Shown: positions 1 through 8,826, counted from the first letter of the stretch. The stretch: 64,000 nt of DNA from an uncultured Granulosicoccaceae bacterium (GCA_937930305.1 CALGLE010000018.1:62001-126000); one strand, 5' to 3'. Notes: a model not told the origin generated them from the letters alone. Numbers and translations: made by a program.

Positions 1-930
1 ATCATTTTAATGTTCGCCGGGGATGCCTTGGTGCGCGGGGCGATGGGCATCAGTTTACGATCGGGCCTGTCAGCCACCTTTGTCAGTCTAACGGTTGTCG
101 CCTTAGGCACCTCCTTGCCAGAATTATTAGTTAGTGTGCAAGCGGCCCTAAGCGGCTCGCCCGATATGGCACTCGGTAACGTAATTGGCAGCAACGTAGC
201 CAACATACTGTTAATTCTCGGGGTACCCGCCCTCATCTTGGCCGTGCACACTCATGCAACGGAACATCGGCGCAATGTGATGATGATGCTAGCTGCCACG
301 CTGGCATTCGCTGCCGTGGCTTGGACCGGATCCATCAATCGGCTTGCAGGAGTCGGTTTTTTAGTCGCACTGGTTGCCATTATCGCGCTTAGCCTGCATT
401 TCTCTAAGTCCACCGCCGGCAGCGATGAAACGCCCAGCACGGCCGATTCAATCGACCCGCACACAGCTCATGAATCCACCCTAAAATTACTCGGCTTTTT
501 GCTCGTGGGCATTATTGGCTTACCCATTGGTGCGCAGGGCTTGATTGAAGGCGCTCGCGATATCGCGCTCGCGGTTGGCCTATCTGAAAGCGCTGTGGGG
601 TTAACGGTTATCGCGCTGGGCACCTCCCTTCCTGAATTGGCGGCTAGTGTTGCAGCCGCCATGCGCGGGCGAACCGATGTCATCATGGGCAATGTGATTG
701 GGTCCAATTTGATGAACATACTGGCCATCATCGGAATCACCTCCCTAATCTCGCCCTTATCCACTCAATCGGCTTTAGTGAGAATTGACATCGTAATGCT
801 GGTCGGCATCAGCGCGATTTTGGCATTAATCGTTCTGGCTAAATGGTCTATTGGTAAAGGGTTGGGGCTAGCGTTTCTTGGCGGATACGCCGTGTTTACG
901 TGGCTGGCCTTGAGTCACTCAGCGGGCTAA
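1..930 (+). CDS. Calcium/sodium antiporter (CaCA/YrbG family), 5' end missing
   Basis: Inner-membrane cation exchanger of the Ca2+:cation antiporter superfamily, expected to expel Ca2+ in exchange for Na+. The two family repeats are visible. Each contains an alpha-repeat motif, GTSLPELLVS near the start and GTSLPELAAS in the second half, each followed by a GNVIGSN motif that carries the ion-coordinating Glu and Asn. About ten hydrophobic segments surround them. The reading frame is open from base 1 (I-I-L before the first Met at base 10). In this family the segment resembling AGDALVRGA follows an N-terminal helix, so the true start lies upstream of the window and the Met at 10 is probably internal. 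It converges on and overlaps the 3' end of the binding-protein-like gene by 35 bp. Confidence 0.9.
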   Translation: MILMFAGDALVRGAMGISLRSGLSATFVSLTVVALGTSLPELLVSVQAALSGSPDMALGNVIGSNVANILLILGVPALILAVHTHATEHRRNVMMMLAATLAFAAVAWTGSINRLAGVGFLVALVAIIALSLHFSKSTAGSDETPSTADSIDPHTAHESTLKLLGFLLVGIIGLPIGAQGLIEGARDIALAVGLSESAVGLTVIALGTSLPELAASVAAAMRGRTDVIMGNVIGSNLMNILAIIGITSLISPLSTQSALVRIDIVMLVGISAILALIVLAKWSIGKGLGLAFLGGYAVFTWLALSHSAG

Positions 931-1672
931 CCGATAAGCGCCCAGTTACACCGTGATGATCAATGCGCTGCTGAACAAAACCCGAAGCAATGCTGTGTTG
1001 CACAAATTGATGCAGCCAGGTGGAAGCCTCGCTTAGGCCATGACGACAACCAATACTTTGCTGCACTGCCGTAAAACTTTGCTCCACTATTCGGGTGCCC
1101 GGTCGTGCTGCCCGTTCTTTTAACAGGGGCGGACGCAAGCCCGCCAGTGCATCCAGTGGCTTCGTTAAGAATAATTCCACAGAACTTTCAAAACTGTCGG
1201 TGGTTTCAATTTGCGCGTTTTGTAAATTGTCACGCAGCCACAATTCATAGGCTGCACGAGCCTTAGCCGCAATGCGAATACCCGCAGCATCCACATCCGC
1301 CGGTGTTTGGAACGGGCTGTCTTCTAAGACCAGATAAGTTGCCTGTATTTCGCAATAACTGGGTGAGAACGCGATGGTTTTCGCACGTTCAGGTTCGGCC
1401 GCGATGTTACCAATATCCCAGGCGTTCTCGTCAAGCGCATCAGCGACAAAACCGGGACCGGGATAGGGCAACAACTTCACCGGAACATCCAACGCCTGCG
1501 CAATGGCCGCAGCCATATCAGGGGACACCCCAACCGGATCTCCAGCTGCCGACTCACCAGTGACCAACAAACCATTGGTCATATTGATGGCGGCACGTAA
1601 AACCCCCGTTGGGCACAACTGCGAACGAACTCGTTCAAGATCATGTTCAGTCACGATGCAAGTTAACTCCAC
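896..1672 (-). CDS. Periplasmic-binding-protein-like (SBP_bac_3 fold) protein without signal peptide
   Basis: A 258-residue protein resembling the solute-binding proteins of amino-acid ABC transporters. It has the N-terminal pattern G-V-L-R-A-A-I-N, then DPVGVSPDMAAAIAQAL, then a WDIGNIAAEPER segment typical of the ligand-binding lobe. No signal peptide or lipobox precedes it, so it appears cytoplasmic. This argues against an ordinary transport role. It may be a ligand sensor, or an enzyme built on the binding-protein fold, as in cyclohexadienyl dehydratase. The start is GTG at 1672 and overlaps the stop of the 6-hydroxynicotinate reductase gene by 10 bp. It is therefore probably the last gene of the catabolic operon, and no ABC permease or ATPase lies nearby. 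The exact function is unknown. Confidence 0.75.
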   Translation of the reverse strand: MELTCIVTEHDLERVRSQLCPTGVLRAAINMTNGLLVTGESAAGDPVGVSPDMAAAIAQALDVPVKLLPYPGPGFVADALDENAWDIGNIAAEPERAKTIAFSPSYCEIQATYLVLEDSPFQTPADVDAAGIRIAAKARAAYELWLRDNLQNAQIETTDSFESSVELFLTKPLDALAGLRPPLLKERAARPGTRIVEQSFTAVQQSIGCRHGLSEASTWLHQFVQHSIASGFVQQRIDHHGVTGRLSVSPLSDSRPAT

Positions 1673-3156
1673 GAATAGTTTTTAGCCGCCAAGGCCCAAG
1701 GGATATCGGTTTCGTTACTCACAGAACGTTCAAATTCTGCCCGGATGCTATCCAATTCCACGATGGCGTCTTCATAGCCACCAAGCGCTAAAAAGTCCGA
1801 ACGGCGCAAGCTAAATTCTATGGGGGCGACCAGTGCCGGAGTGGGTACATAGCCGAAGGCATGACGGGGCATATCTAACACGTTCGCCATAATCGTGATG
1901 CCGCCACCAGGCCAACGATACACGGGCGCGCCACCACAAGTAATTTGTGTTAACCGTCGCTGCACCGATTGGGTTAATCGTACTGGGTTCTCTGTGACCC
2001 CAGCTCGTAAACTGCCACCAGCGCCACCCATAAACAACACCGTGCATAAAGAGGGTTCGCAGTTTTCAGCAATACGTTCAACCGAGGGTTGCAACGCCTC
2101 GGGCATGGCAACCGGTTGCGGCACCAGGGCTTCATCCAATTCGAAGTAGGCGTATTGTTCCCCGGTGGTGGAAATCATTAACAAGCGCAATCCCGCTTGC
2201 GCTGTTTGTTCTTTAAAGCCTTCAATTAAAGCTAAGGGATCATCAATGTCGGTACCACCCCAACCACTACCGGGTTCGGCGACTTGAAAGTAACGCCCCG
2301 GGGTAGAACGTCGCCCCTTAATTCGAATGCCACTGGGCTCCATCCCCAACATGCGCCCGGCTTGGTGTTCGGATAACACGCCCGTGATGTGATCGTCCAC
2401 CACAACCACCTCATCCACATAGGGCGCCCATTGACGAGCGAACATGCCAATGGTCGCTGAACCACAACCCACTCGCATCACTTCTTCGGTAATGCCATTA
2501 ACCACCGGCGCGCAACCGGCTTGAACTTGCACCGTGGCACCCTCATCAATGTTCATTTCTACAGCTTCACGATTACATAAAGCCAGTAAGGCTTCGCAAG
2601 TAATTCGGCCCTCTTTTTTGGAACCACCCGTTAAATGATTGACCCCACCCAACGACAACATTTGCGAGCCGTATTCGCCGGTGGTCACGTGCCCAACCGC
2701 CTCACCTTCTACTCGCACCAACGCCTGCTCAGGCCCTAAATGACGGTCAGTATCAATTTTGATTTTTACACCGCAGTAACTAAAAATGCCTTCGGTTACT
2801 ACAGTCACCATATCGACGTCATCGATTTGCTGGCTAACAATAAACGGTGCGGGTTTGTAATCGGGGTAAGTCGTACCCGCGCCAATGGCCGTAACAAACG
2901 GTTTACTCGGTTGCAGCCATTGACCATCCCAGTTATCCGATGAGGTGTCTTTGCGCAAAAACTCCACAACCTGAGCATCTTCTTGCTGCTGCTGATGTTG
3001 CAACACCGTAAATGGATCCACTCGGACTAAGTCGCCACCGTCGTTCGCGTAACGATCGCAGGCACCGGTTCGACCATCCTTGATGTAACACAACACAGGA
3101 CAGGCATCACAACGGATTTTTCCGTTCGGTTCGGGAACCACGGATTGACGAACCAT
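1663..3156 (-). CDS. hnr: 6-hydroxynicotinate reductase-like Fe-S flavoprotein
   Basis: Predicted to reduce 6-hydroxynicotinate to 1,4,5,6-tetrahydro-6-oxonicotinate, the dearomatising step of nicotinate fermentation in Eubacterium barkeri. The 497-residue sequence opens with a cysteine cluster C16-x2-C19-x3-C23-x9-C33, suited to a [4Fe-4S] cluster, and has further Cys in the middle (for example C128, C187, C194). A DEGAT segment places Thr208 in a context similar to the (S/T)GAT core that ApbE-type enzymes flavinylate. The E. barkeri enzyme is known to carry covalent flavin and Fe-S clusters. The gene starts with ATG 4 bp after the molybdenum hydroxylase gene and overlaps the next gene by 10 bp. 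Family assignment is by recognition of overall sequence and context. The substrate is inferred from the neighbours (enamidase, Mo hydroxylase) and could be another N-heterocycle. Confidence 0.8.
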   Translation of the reverse strand: MVRQSVVPEPNGKIRCDACPVLCYIKDGRTGACDRYANDGGDLVRVDPFTVLQHQQQQEDAQVVEFLRKDTSSDNWDGQWLQPSKPFVTAIGAGTTYPDYKPAPFIVSQQIDDVDMVTVVTEGIFSYCGVKIKIDTDRHLGPEQALVRVEGEAVGHVTTGEYGSQMLSLGGVNHLTGGSKKEGRITCEALLALCNREAVEMNIDEGATVQVQAGCAPVVNGITEEVMRVGCGSATIGMFARQWAPYVDEVVVVDDHITGVLSEHQAGRMLGMEPSGIRIKGRRSTPGRYFQVAEPGSGWGGTDIDDPLALIEGFKEQTAQAGLRLLMISTTGEQYAYFELDEALVPQPVAMPEALQPSVERIAENCEPSLCTVLFMGGAGGSLRAGVTENPVRLTQSVQRRLTQITCGGAPVYRWPGGGITIMANVLDMPRHAFGYVPTPALVAPIEFSLRRSDFLALGGYEDAIVELDSIRAEFERSVSNETDIPWALAAKNYSWS

Positions 3157-3160
3157 AGCT

Positions 3161-5851
3161 TCAGCCCTTTTCTATGGCCGCAAGCACCGCATCGGGTGTT
3201 GCAGGCAATCGTGAGATACGCGCACCACATGCGTCTCGTATCGCGTTTAAGATAGCGGGGGCTGTGGGGATGAGCACGTGCTCGCCTAAGCCTTTAGCGC
3301 CATAAGGGCCTTCAGCATCCGCCACTTCAACAACGATGGATTCAATCGGCGGAATATCACCAATGGTGGGAATCAAGTAGTCGTGTAAATTCTCTGTGCG
3401 CCCGGGAATATAACGCTCCATTAAAGCCAGTCCAATCCCTTGGGCCACCCCGCCTTGAATTTGCCCTTCCACCAGATCTGGATTGATCGCACGGCCAACA
3501 TCATGTGCGGCCACAAATCGAGTTAACTCCACTTTACCAATAGCCACATCCACACTCAGTTCCACCATTTGCACGGCATAGCCGTACATGGCATAGGGTT
3601 CACCTTGCCCATTATCATCCAGTGGTAAGGTGGGTGGATCGTAGGTCTCACTGACACACGCGATATAGCCTTCTTCATCCACGAGCAGTTCCGCCCGATT
3701 GACTGTGTTATCAAAACGAGCCATTTGTTCACGAAGAGCAAGCCCTGCAAGACGCGCTGCATTGCCCGACACAAATGTTTGACGTGAAGCCGACGTTTTA
3801 CCCGCATCGGGGGTGATGTCGGTATCGCTACTCACCAATTGAATTTGATCCAGCGGCACACCAAACGCATCCGCAAAGATTTGTGCAATAACCGTGTTCG
3901 AACCTTGCCCGATGTCTACCGCACCTTGATGCAAACAAACACTGCCATCCAATTTAACACCCGCCTTAATGGTAGATGGGTTGGGCAATGACGTATTCCC
4001 ACAGCCGTACCAACCACTGGCAATACCGACGCCGTATCGCACACTAGAACCTGTTTGCGCAGCGTTTGCATTGGCTTGTTTGGCATTATTTATTGCGCTA
4101 TCCCAATGCGTTTGCACCGCATTCAAACATTCGGTAATGCCAACGGAGTCTTTAAATATTTGACCCGTCACTGTGGGTTGCCCATTTTTTAACGCATTGT
4201 GTTTTCGGAACGCCAAACGATCCATACCAAGCTGGATAGCTAAGTCATCAAACGCGCTTTCTTGTGCAATGGTTGCCTGCGGCACACCGAAGCCACGAAA
4301 GGCACCGCTGGGCGCGCAATGCGTAAAGACCGCTTTGGAATTAGCTTGATAATGGGGAATTAAATAGGGGCCGGACGCGTGTATGGGCACGCGATTCGCC
4401 ACTGTTGGCCCCCAAGAGGCGTAAGCACCGGTATTAAATAGGCCGTTAAACGTAGCGGCGGTCAGTGTGCCATTTTCGTCACAACCAAAGCGCACTTGTA
4501 TAGCTGCCGGATGTCGTTTAGTGGTGGATTGCATCGATTCACGCCGGGTGAACGTCACGCGCACGGGACGATTTAAATGCCAAGCGGCGATGGCGACCAA
4601 GGGTTGCCAAGACAAATCTAACTTCGATCCAAATCCGCCACCGGTTGCACTGGACACCATGCGCACAGCCGATTCTTCTAACCCCAGCACATCAGCCACC
4701 GCGTTGCGATTCATAAAGGGCGCTTGCGTGCAACCGAACATGGTCAAGCGTTCGCCGTCTCGCACCGCATAGCCGGCTTCAGGTTCCAAGTAGGCATGTT
4801 CAACAAAGCCCGTGTCGATACTCACTTGCGCCGTGTAGCGCGACTGGTTCAACGCCTGTTCAGGATCACCGCGTTTTACTAAGCCTTCACACATCGCGTT
4901 GTTCGGTGCGTATTCATGCAAGATCGGAGAGCTGGGTTCCAACGCAGATGCAGCGGTTAAGACGCATTCCAATTCCTCAAACTGAACCGGAAAGTCTTCG
5001 CCAGAAAAAGCCGCCATGGCCTCGGCCTCCCCCACTACAGCCGCAACCGCCTCACCTTTGAAGCGAGTTTCTTTTTCTGCAAACACCGGTTGATCTAAAA
5101 ACGGCGGAATCACACCAAAGGCGTTTTTTCCTGGCACATCCGAGGCGGTGAATACACGCAGAATGCCCTCATGGTTTGCAAGGTAACGGGTCAAATCTCC
5201 GAACGAAAATTTGGCTCGATGAAATGGTGCACGGATGACCTTTAACACCAAAGCGTTATGCGGCGCCACATCATCACCGAAACGTTCGGTGCCGATCACT
5301 TTGGGTACACCATCGAGTCGTATGGGTGACGTGCCGACACTGTCAGCCTCAGGATGGGCACCGAGCGAATTCAGCAACGCATTTGGATTTGCCGGTGCGT
5401 TTTCCGCTTCGCAAACCGCTGTTAAAATCTTGCGATAACCCGTGCAGCGACACAGAACCCCACCGAGTGCATCTTTGGCAGCTTGCTCGCACGGCGATGG
5501 ATTTTTTCTGAGTAAAGGTGTTGCAGCTACCAATAATCCAGGCGTACAAACCCCACATTGCGAGGCACCGTGCTGCAAAAACGATGCAGCGAGTTGCTGG
5601 GTTACCGTCTCAGATTCCATTAAGCCTGCTACCGTGTCCACTCGTCGCCCAGAGACCTGACCCACCGGCACCAAGCAGGCACACACCACTTCACCATCTA
5701 ACAGAACTGAGCACAGTCCACAATCGCCCGCATTACAACCCACTTTCACATCTTGGCAATGGGCGTGCTCTCGTAATGCATCACTCAATCGATGCGTTGA
5801 TGGGAGCTGTACTGACGTCACTTGACCATTCAGTGTAAATTCGATGCTCAT
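3161..5851 (-). CDS. Molybdenum hydroxylase, fused 2Fe-2S and molybdopterin subunit (nicotinate dehydrogenase-like)
   Basis: An 896-residue xanthine-dehydrogenase-family oxidoreductase in which the iron-sulfur and molybdopterin subunits are one polypeptide. Residues 1-150 hold two [2Fe-2S] clusters: C39, C44, C47 and C59, then C99, C102, C134 and C136. From about residue 175 the Mo domain follows, with TGGGFGSK, GAFRGFGVPQ, a DIGQGSNT motif, and near the C-terminus GAKGLGE, which carries the catalytic Glu. It should hydroxylate a nitrogen heterocycle such as nicotinate at C-6, with electrons passing to the FAD subunit encoded just upstream (7-bp gap). The start is ATG at 5851. The neighbouring reductase and enamidase genes make 6-hydroxynicotinate the likely product, but the sequence alone does not fix the substrate. 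Confidence 0.88.
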   Translation of the reverse strand: MSIEFTLNGQVTSVQLPSTHRLSDALREHAHCQDVKVGCNAGDCGLCSVLLDGEVVCACLVPVGQVSGRRVDTVAGLMESETVTQQLAASFLQHGASQCGVCTPGLLVAATPLLRKNPSPCEQAAKDALGGVLCRCTGYRKILTAVCEAENAPANPNALLNSLGAHPEADSVGTSPIRLDGVPKVIGTERFGDDVAPHNALVLKVIRAPFHRAKFSFGDLTRYLANHEGILRVFTASDVPGKNAFGVIPPFLDQPVFAEKETRFKGEAVAAVVGEAEAMAAFSGEDFPVQFEELECVLTAASALEPSSPILHEYAPNNAMCEGLVKRGDPEQALNQSRYTAQVSIDTGFVEHAYLEPEAGYAVRDGERLTMFGCTQAPFMNRNAVADVLGLEESAVRMVSSATGGGFGSKLDLSWQPLVAIAAWHLNRPVRVTFTRRESMQSTTKRHPAAIQVRFGCDENGTLTAATFNGLFNTGAYASWGPTVANRVPIHASGPYLIPHYQANSKAVFTHCAPSGAFRGFGVPQATIAQESAFDDLAIQLGMDRLAFRKHNALKNGQPTVTGQIFKDSVGITECLNAVQTHWDSAINNAKQANANAAQTGSSVRYGVGIASGWYGCGNTSLPNPSTIKAGVKLDGSVCLHQGAVDIGQGSNTVIAQIFADAFGVPLDQIQLVSSDTDITPDAGKTSASRQTFVSGNAARLAGLALREQMARFDNTVNRAELLVDEEGYIACVSETYDPPTLPLDDNGQGEPYAMYGYAVQMVELSVDVAIGKVELTRFVAAHDVGRAINPDLVEGQIQGGVAQGIGLALMERYIPGRTENLHDYLIPTIGDIPPIESIVVEVADAEGPYGAKGLGEHVLIPTAPAILNAIRDACGARISRLPATPDAVLAAIEKG

Positions 5852-5858
5852 GACTTAC

Positions 5859-6704
5859 TTAGGCTCGACTGGATTGACTTAAAGAATCACAAAGCGACAA
5901 TAACGTACGTTCCACAATCGATCGCACGACGGTTAATCGATAGGCCGCTGAACCGCGCACATCATCGATGGGTGATAATTCCTGGAATGTACAAGCGGCC
6001 ACACAGGCTTTCAACGATTCAACGTCACGCACAGCCAATCCGATGAGCGATTGCTCTAGTTGTTTAAGACGTTCTGCAACAGGAGAACAAGACCCCACGG
6101 CGATCGCGCAATGATTTATTCGTCCCTCATCATCACAATCGATATTAATCGCCAACATGGCGATGGATATCACTAAATATTTGCGTGCACCCAACTTGAT
6201 GAATTCACTGCATTGCGACACAGTGGGTGCAGGAATTTTGATGGCCGTGATCAATTCATCGGGTTGGCGCTGAGTGCTGCGAACACCAAGAATAAACTCG
6301 GATAATTCAAGGGTGCGTGTCATACCCACTTTTTGCAGTTCCACGGACGCATTCAAAGCCAACAAAACCGGTACACCGTCGGCCGCAGGCGATGCATTGC
6401 ACAAATTGCCCACAACCGTGGCTCGATTTTGAATCTGCACCGATCCCACTTCACGAGCTGCAGCTTTCAAGCCATCAAACGCGGGGGGTAAATCAGCGTT
6501 TATCACTTCAGTCCACGTCACCCCAGCACCAATCGTCCACACCCCATCAACGCACTCGATACGTTTCAACTCATCACAAGCCATGATGTCTATCGCATCA
6601 AGGGGTGCAGGTTCATCCATCAGCGCCGGGTAAAAATCTGTACCGCCTGCAATGATGGGCAGTGGATTTTCAGATAGGCGCTTTAGGGCGTGTTGCAGAT
6701 TCAT
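5859..6704 (-). CDS. FAD-binding subunit of molybdenum hydroxylase (CoxM/XdhB type)
   Basis: A 281-residue FAD subunit that would take electrons from the Fe-S clusters of the adjacent hydroxylase. The N-terminal PIIAGGTDFYPAL segment and the TVVGNLCNASPAAD segment near residue 100 are the two FAD pyrophosphate- and flavin-contacting motifs of the CO-dehydrogenase flavoprotein family. A CO_deh_flav_C-like C-terminal part follows. Its ATG overlaps the stop of the upstream PF06684 gene by 4 bp (ATGA), so translation is probably coupled. With the fused 2Fe-2S/Mo chain it would form a two-polypeptide enzyme, unlike the usual three separate chains. Confidence 0.88.
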   Translation of the reverse strand: MNLQHALKRLSENPLPIIAGGTDFYPALMDEPAPLDAIDIMACDELKRIECVDGVWTIGAGVTWTEVINADLPPAFDGLKAAAREVGSVQIQNRATVVGNLCNASPAADGVPVLLALNASVELQKVGMTRTLELSEFILGVRSTQRQPDELITAIKIPAPTVSQCSEFIKLGARKYLVISIAMLAINIDCDDEGRINHCAIAVGSCSPVAERLKQLEQSLIGLAVRDVESLKACVAACTFQELSPIDDVRGSAAYRLTVVRSIVERTLLSLCDSLSQSSRA

Positions 6705-7288
6705 TGCAAGCCGTCCTTACCCTCTGCCTCTTCGTGTGTAAGCCCACCTACGCGCGGTAACGGTCGACCCGAATCGGTTACCGCCACAGCCACCAGAATT
6801 TCATTGGCTCGCGGAGCATCATTTATGGACACTTCCATGCCATCAAAATGTGAGCGCACATAAGCTGCGTCTTTATGCCCAAGCGGCACATCCAAGACTT
6901 GTCCCATCGACCCCATTTTTTTACTGGAAGCCACTAAAGCTGCGCCTTTTTGCACCGCTGCACGTAACGGTTTTCCTAAGCGCGGGTGAAGAATGGCGGC
7001 GGCGTGCTCAAGTTCTCCGTTTTCACCTACCATCGCAGACTTACCATAGCTTTGCGCCGCTTCAGGTTCTATGCCCAATGCTTCAACAGCGCGTCGACCC
7101 AGCAAGTCCCCCAGTTCCTCGCCAATCACCATGAGTGCTTCAAGGTCTTCAACATATTCTTGAGCATGGGGGTTTTCAATCACCGCCACCGCCGCAGCTC
7201 GCCGCGTTGGTGGGTTGATGGCTTGGCCCATTTCCTGGTGTATTTCATCAACAAACACCGCGATTTTTCGTATTTTTGCGCGACTCAT
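6701..7288 (-). CDS. Amino acid synthesis family protein (PF06684, DUF1185), copy 1
   Basis: A 195-residue member of the poorly characterised 'amino acid synthesis' family. Recognisable features are the N-terminal RKIAVFVDEIHQE, a central GKSAMVGENGELEHAAA and the C-terminal DVPLGHKDAAYVRSHFD and INDAPRANEILVAVAV segments, all shared with the second copy at 8216-8812. The name is historical and no reaction is established. The start chosen is ATG at 7288. It has a good AGGAG ribosome site and a 4-bp ATGA overlap with the upstream UPF0280 gene, whereas an in-frame start 36 bp further upstream has neither. Tight coupling to the hydroxylase and reductase genes suggests a role in this catabolic enzyme system, perhaps as an accessory or metabolite-processing protein. 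Confidence 0.82.
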   Translation of the reverse strand: MSRAKIRKIAVFVDEIHQEMGQAINPPTRRAAAVAVIENPHAQEYVEDLEALMVIGEELGDLLGRRAVEALGIEPEAAQSYGKSAMVGENGELEHAAAILHPRLGKPLRAAVQKGAALVASSKKMGSMGQVLDVPLGHKDAAYVRSHFDGMEVSINDAPRANEILVAVAVTDSGRPLPRVGGLTHEEAEGKDGLQ

Positions 7289-8241
7289 GCACACTCTCCT
7301 ATAGACATACGCTGCCCTTGGCAATCGATGAACACCGCCTTGATGGTGGCTTCTTGCATAATCGTTTTCGCCGCTTTCAACCCTCGCTGCAATGCAGCGT
7401 GACGATGTTGTTTGGGTAATTTATCAACGTGCGTGGTAACCCATGCGTCACCCAAATCTGAGTCTGGCTGTAACTCAACCGCCTGCACACGACGTACGAA
7501 TGTTCTGTCTAATTCGTCACTGGGTAATTGCACTTCATTCGCGATCAGTGTGGCAGCAACATCGGCTGATGCAGCGTTGGGTGCCAACACCGTCACCGCA
7601 TCGGCGATACCGAAGCTGTGACTTCTGCCGGCCCAACCGCTGGTGGCAATCCCACCAATTCCGTCGCCAGAGCGTATTCGGATCTGCGCCGATGGTGTTC
7701 CTTGATGCGTGCAGACAGTAAGTTTTGTATGCGCCCCGTCTGACAACATGAAAGCGATATCACCGCCATTGTTTACCCAAGCCCGTTTTAACGTTGGCAC
7801 CGTTTGCACCATACCGTTTAAAACATGATCGGCCACCGCCCCAGCGACCGCTGCCATGGGAGTCACAAATCGTGCTGAGTGTGGCAAACACGCCTGCCAC
7901 ATCGAAAAAGCCACAACACCAGTAGGCACTGTAGACGCGCTCGTTATCGCACGCCTTAAGTCAGGTAATTCACTAACTAAATCTTCCAACACACCTTCAA
8001 AGACGTCCGTCGCCGCTTGATGGGCCAGCGCAACTTCTGCAGCTGTGCCATCCACATCGATCAACAAATCGATGGGGCCGTAGTGAAGGTGTAAACGTTC
8101 GCGCGATTGTGACGCGCGCCCTCGTGTTTGCGATGGTGTCTCGCATAGCCTGGACTGCGATGGCGAGTTGGGTGCCAGTTTTGTGGCAACAGGCGCCCAG
8201 CCACGAGGCTTGGGTTTAGCGCAAACCGTCGGCACCGACAA
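7285..8241 (-). CDS. UPF0280 family protein (ApbE-like), candidate flavin transferase
   Basis: UPF0280 proteins belong to the ApbE-like fold superfamily, whose characterised members attach FMN covalently to Thr or Ser of target proteins. The 318-residue sequence shows HYGPIDLLIDVDG near residue 55, WVNNGGDIAF, and GIATSGWAGRSHSFGIADAVTV, the segment that corresponds to the metal/flavin site of ApbE relatives. The first 50 residues are variable, so the start is uncertain: TTG at 8241 overlaps the preceding gene by 26 bp, and downstream GTG codons are alternatives. Its position between two PF06684 genes, in an operon with a reductase whose known relative carries covalent flavin, suggests it flavinylates that reductase. 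That link is inference. Confidence 0.8.
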   Translation of the reverse strand: MSVPTVCAKPKPRGWAPVATKLAPNSPSQSRLCETPSQTRGRASQSRERLHLHYGPIDLLIDVDGTAAEVALAHQAATDVFEGVLEDLVSELPDLRRAITSASTVPTGVVAFSMWQACLPHSARFVTPMAAVAGAVADHVLNGMVQTVPTLKRAWVNNGGDIAFMLSDGAHTKLTVCTHQGTPSAQIRIRSGDGIGGIATSGWAGRSHSFGIADAVTVLAPNAASADVAATLIANEVQLPSDELDRTFVRRVQAVELQPDSDLGDAWVTTHVDKLPKQHRHAALQRGLKAAKTIMQEATIKAVFIDCQGQRMSIGECA

Positions 8242-8812
8242 TCTCAGCCGCTTTCAGCCCGCCCACGCGTTCATGGACACGCGCACCGGTGCTCATAACC
8301 AGGGCTAATAACATCTCGTTGGCGCGGGGTGCATCGTTCACACCCACGGTCACAGTGTCAAAGTGACTGCGCACATAGGAGGCATTGATATGTGTTAAGG
8401 GCACGTCCAACTGCGTGCCCGGGCTACCCACCTTTTTGGTGGACGGCACGATGGCTTTGGAATCGCCCAATAATTCACGCATGGCGTAGCCGCCAGGCAC
8501 ATGCCATAGCGCGCCGTGCTCCAGTTCCCCAGCGCCACCCACAATCGCACCTTTACCAAAGCCTTGAACCTTGTCCGGCCCACCTAAGGCATCAATTAAT
8601 CGTTGGGCCATGGTTAAGCCCAACGGCTTAAGCGTGTCCATAAATCCCTCAATATCGGCCGTATAGGCGCCCGCAAAAGGGTTCGCTATAACCGCCAAAC
8701 AGGCCGCTTTTCGCAGCGGCGATGCAGCCACAGGGCCGCCTTCGTGGAAAATCTCTTCCACAGACAGGGCAAATTTTCGCACTTCTATTTCGCTGGGTGA
8801 GGAGGGGCTCAT
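8216..8812 (-). CDS. Amino acid synthesis family protein (PF06684, DUF1185), copy 2
   Basis: A 198-residue paralogue of the 6701-7288 product, with matching landmarks: RKFALSVEEIFHEGG at the N-terminus, GKGAIVGGAGELEHGAL in the middle, and DVPLTHINASYVRSHFD and VNDAPRANEMLLALV near the end. It is the first gene of the minus-strand catabolic operon. The ATG at 8812 faces the MarR regulator across a 93-bp intergenic region that carries a candidate promoter and operator. Its end overlaps the UPF0280 gene. Two diverged copies flanking one ApbE-like gene suggest a heteromeric complex or sequential roles. No biochemical activity can be assigned from sequence. Confidence 0.82.
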   Translation of the reverse strand: MSPSSPSEIEVRKFALSVEEIFHEGGPVAASPLRKAACLAVIANPFAGAYTADIEGFMDTLKPLGLTMAQRLIDALGGPDKVQGFGKGAIVGGAGELEHGALWHVPGGYAMRELLGDSKAIVPSTKKVGSPGTQLDVPLTHINASYVRSHFDTVTVGVNDAPRANEMLLALVMSTGARVHERVGGLKAAEIVGADGLR

Positions 8813-8826
8813 ATTTGCGTTTCATC

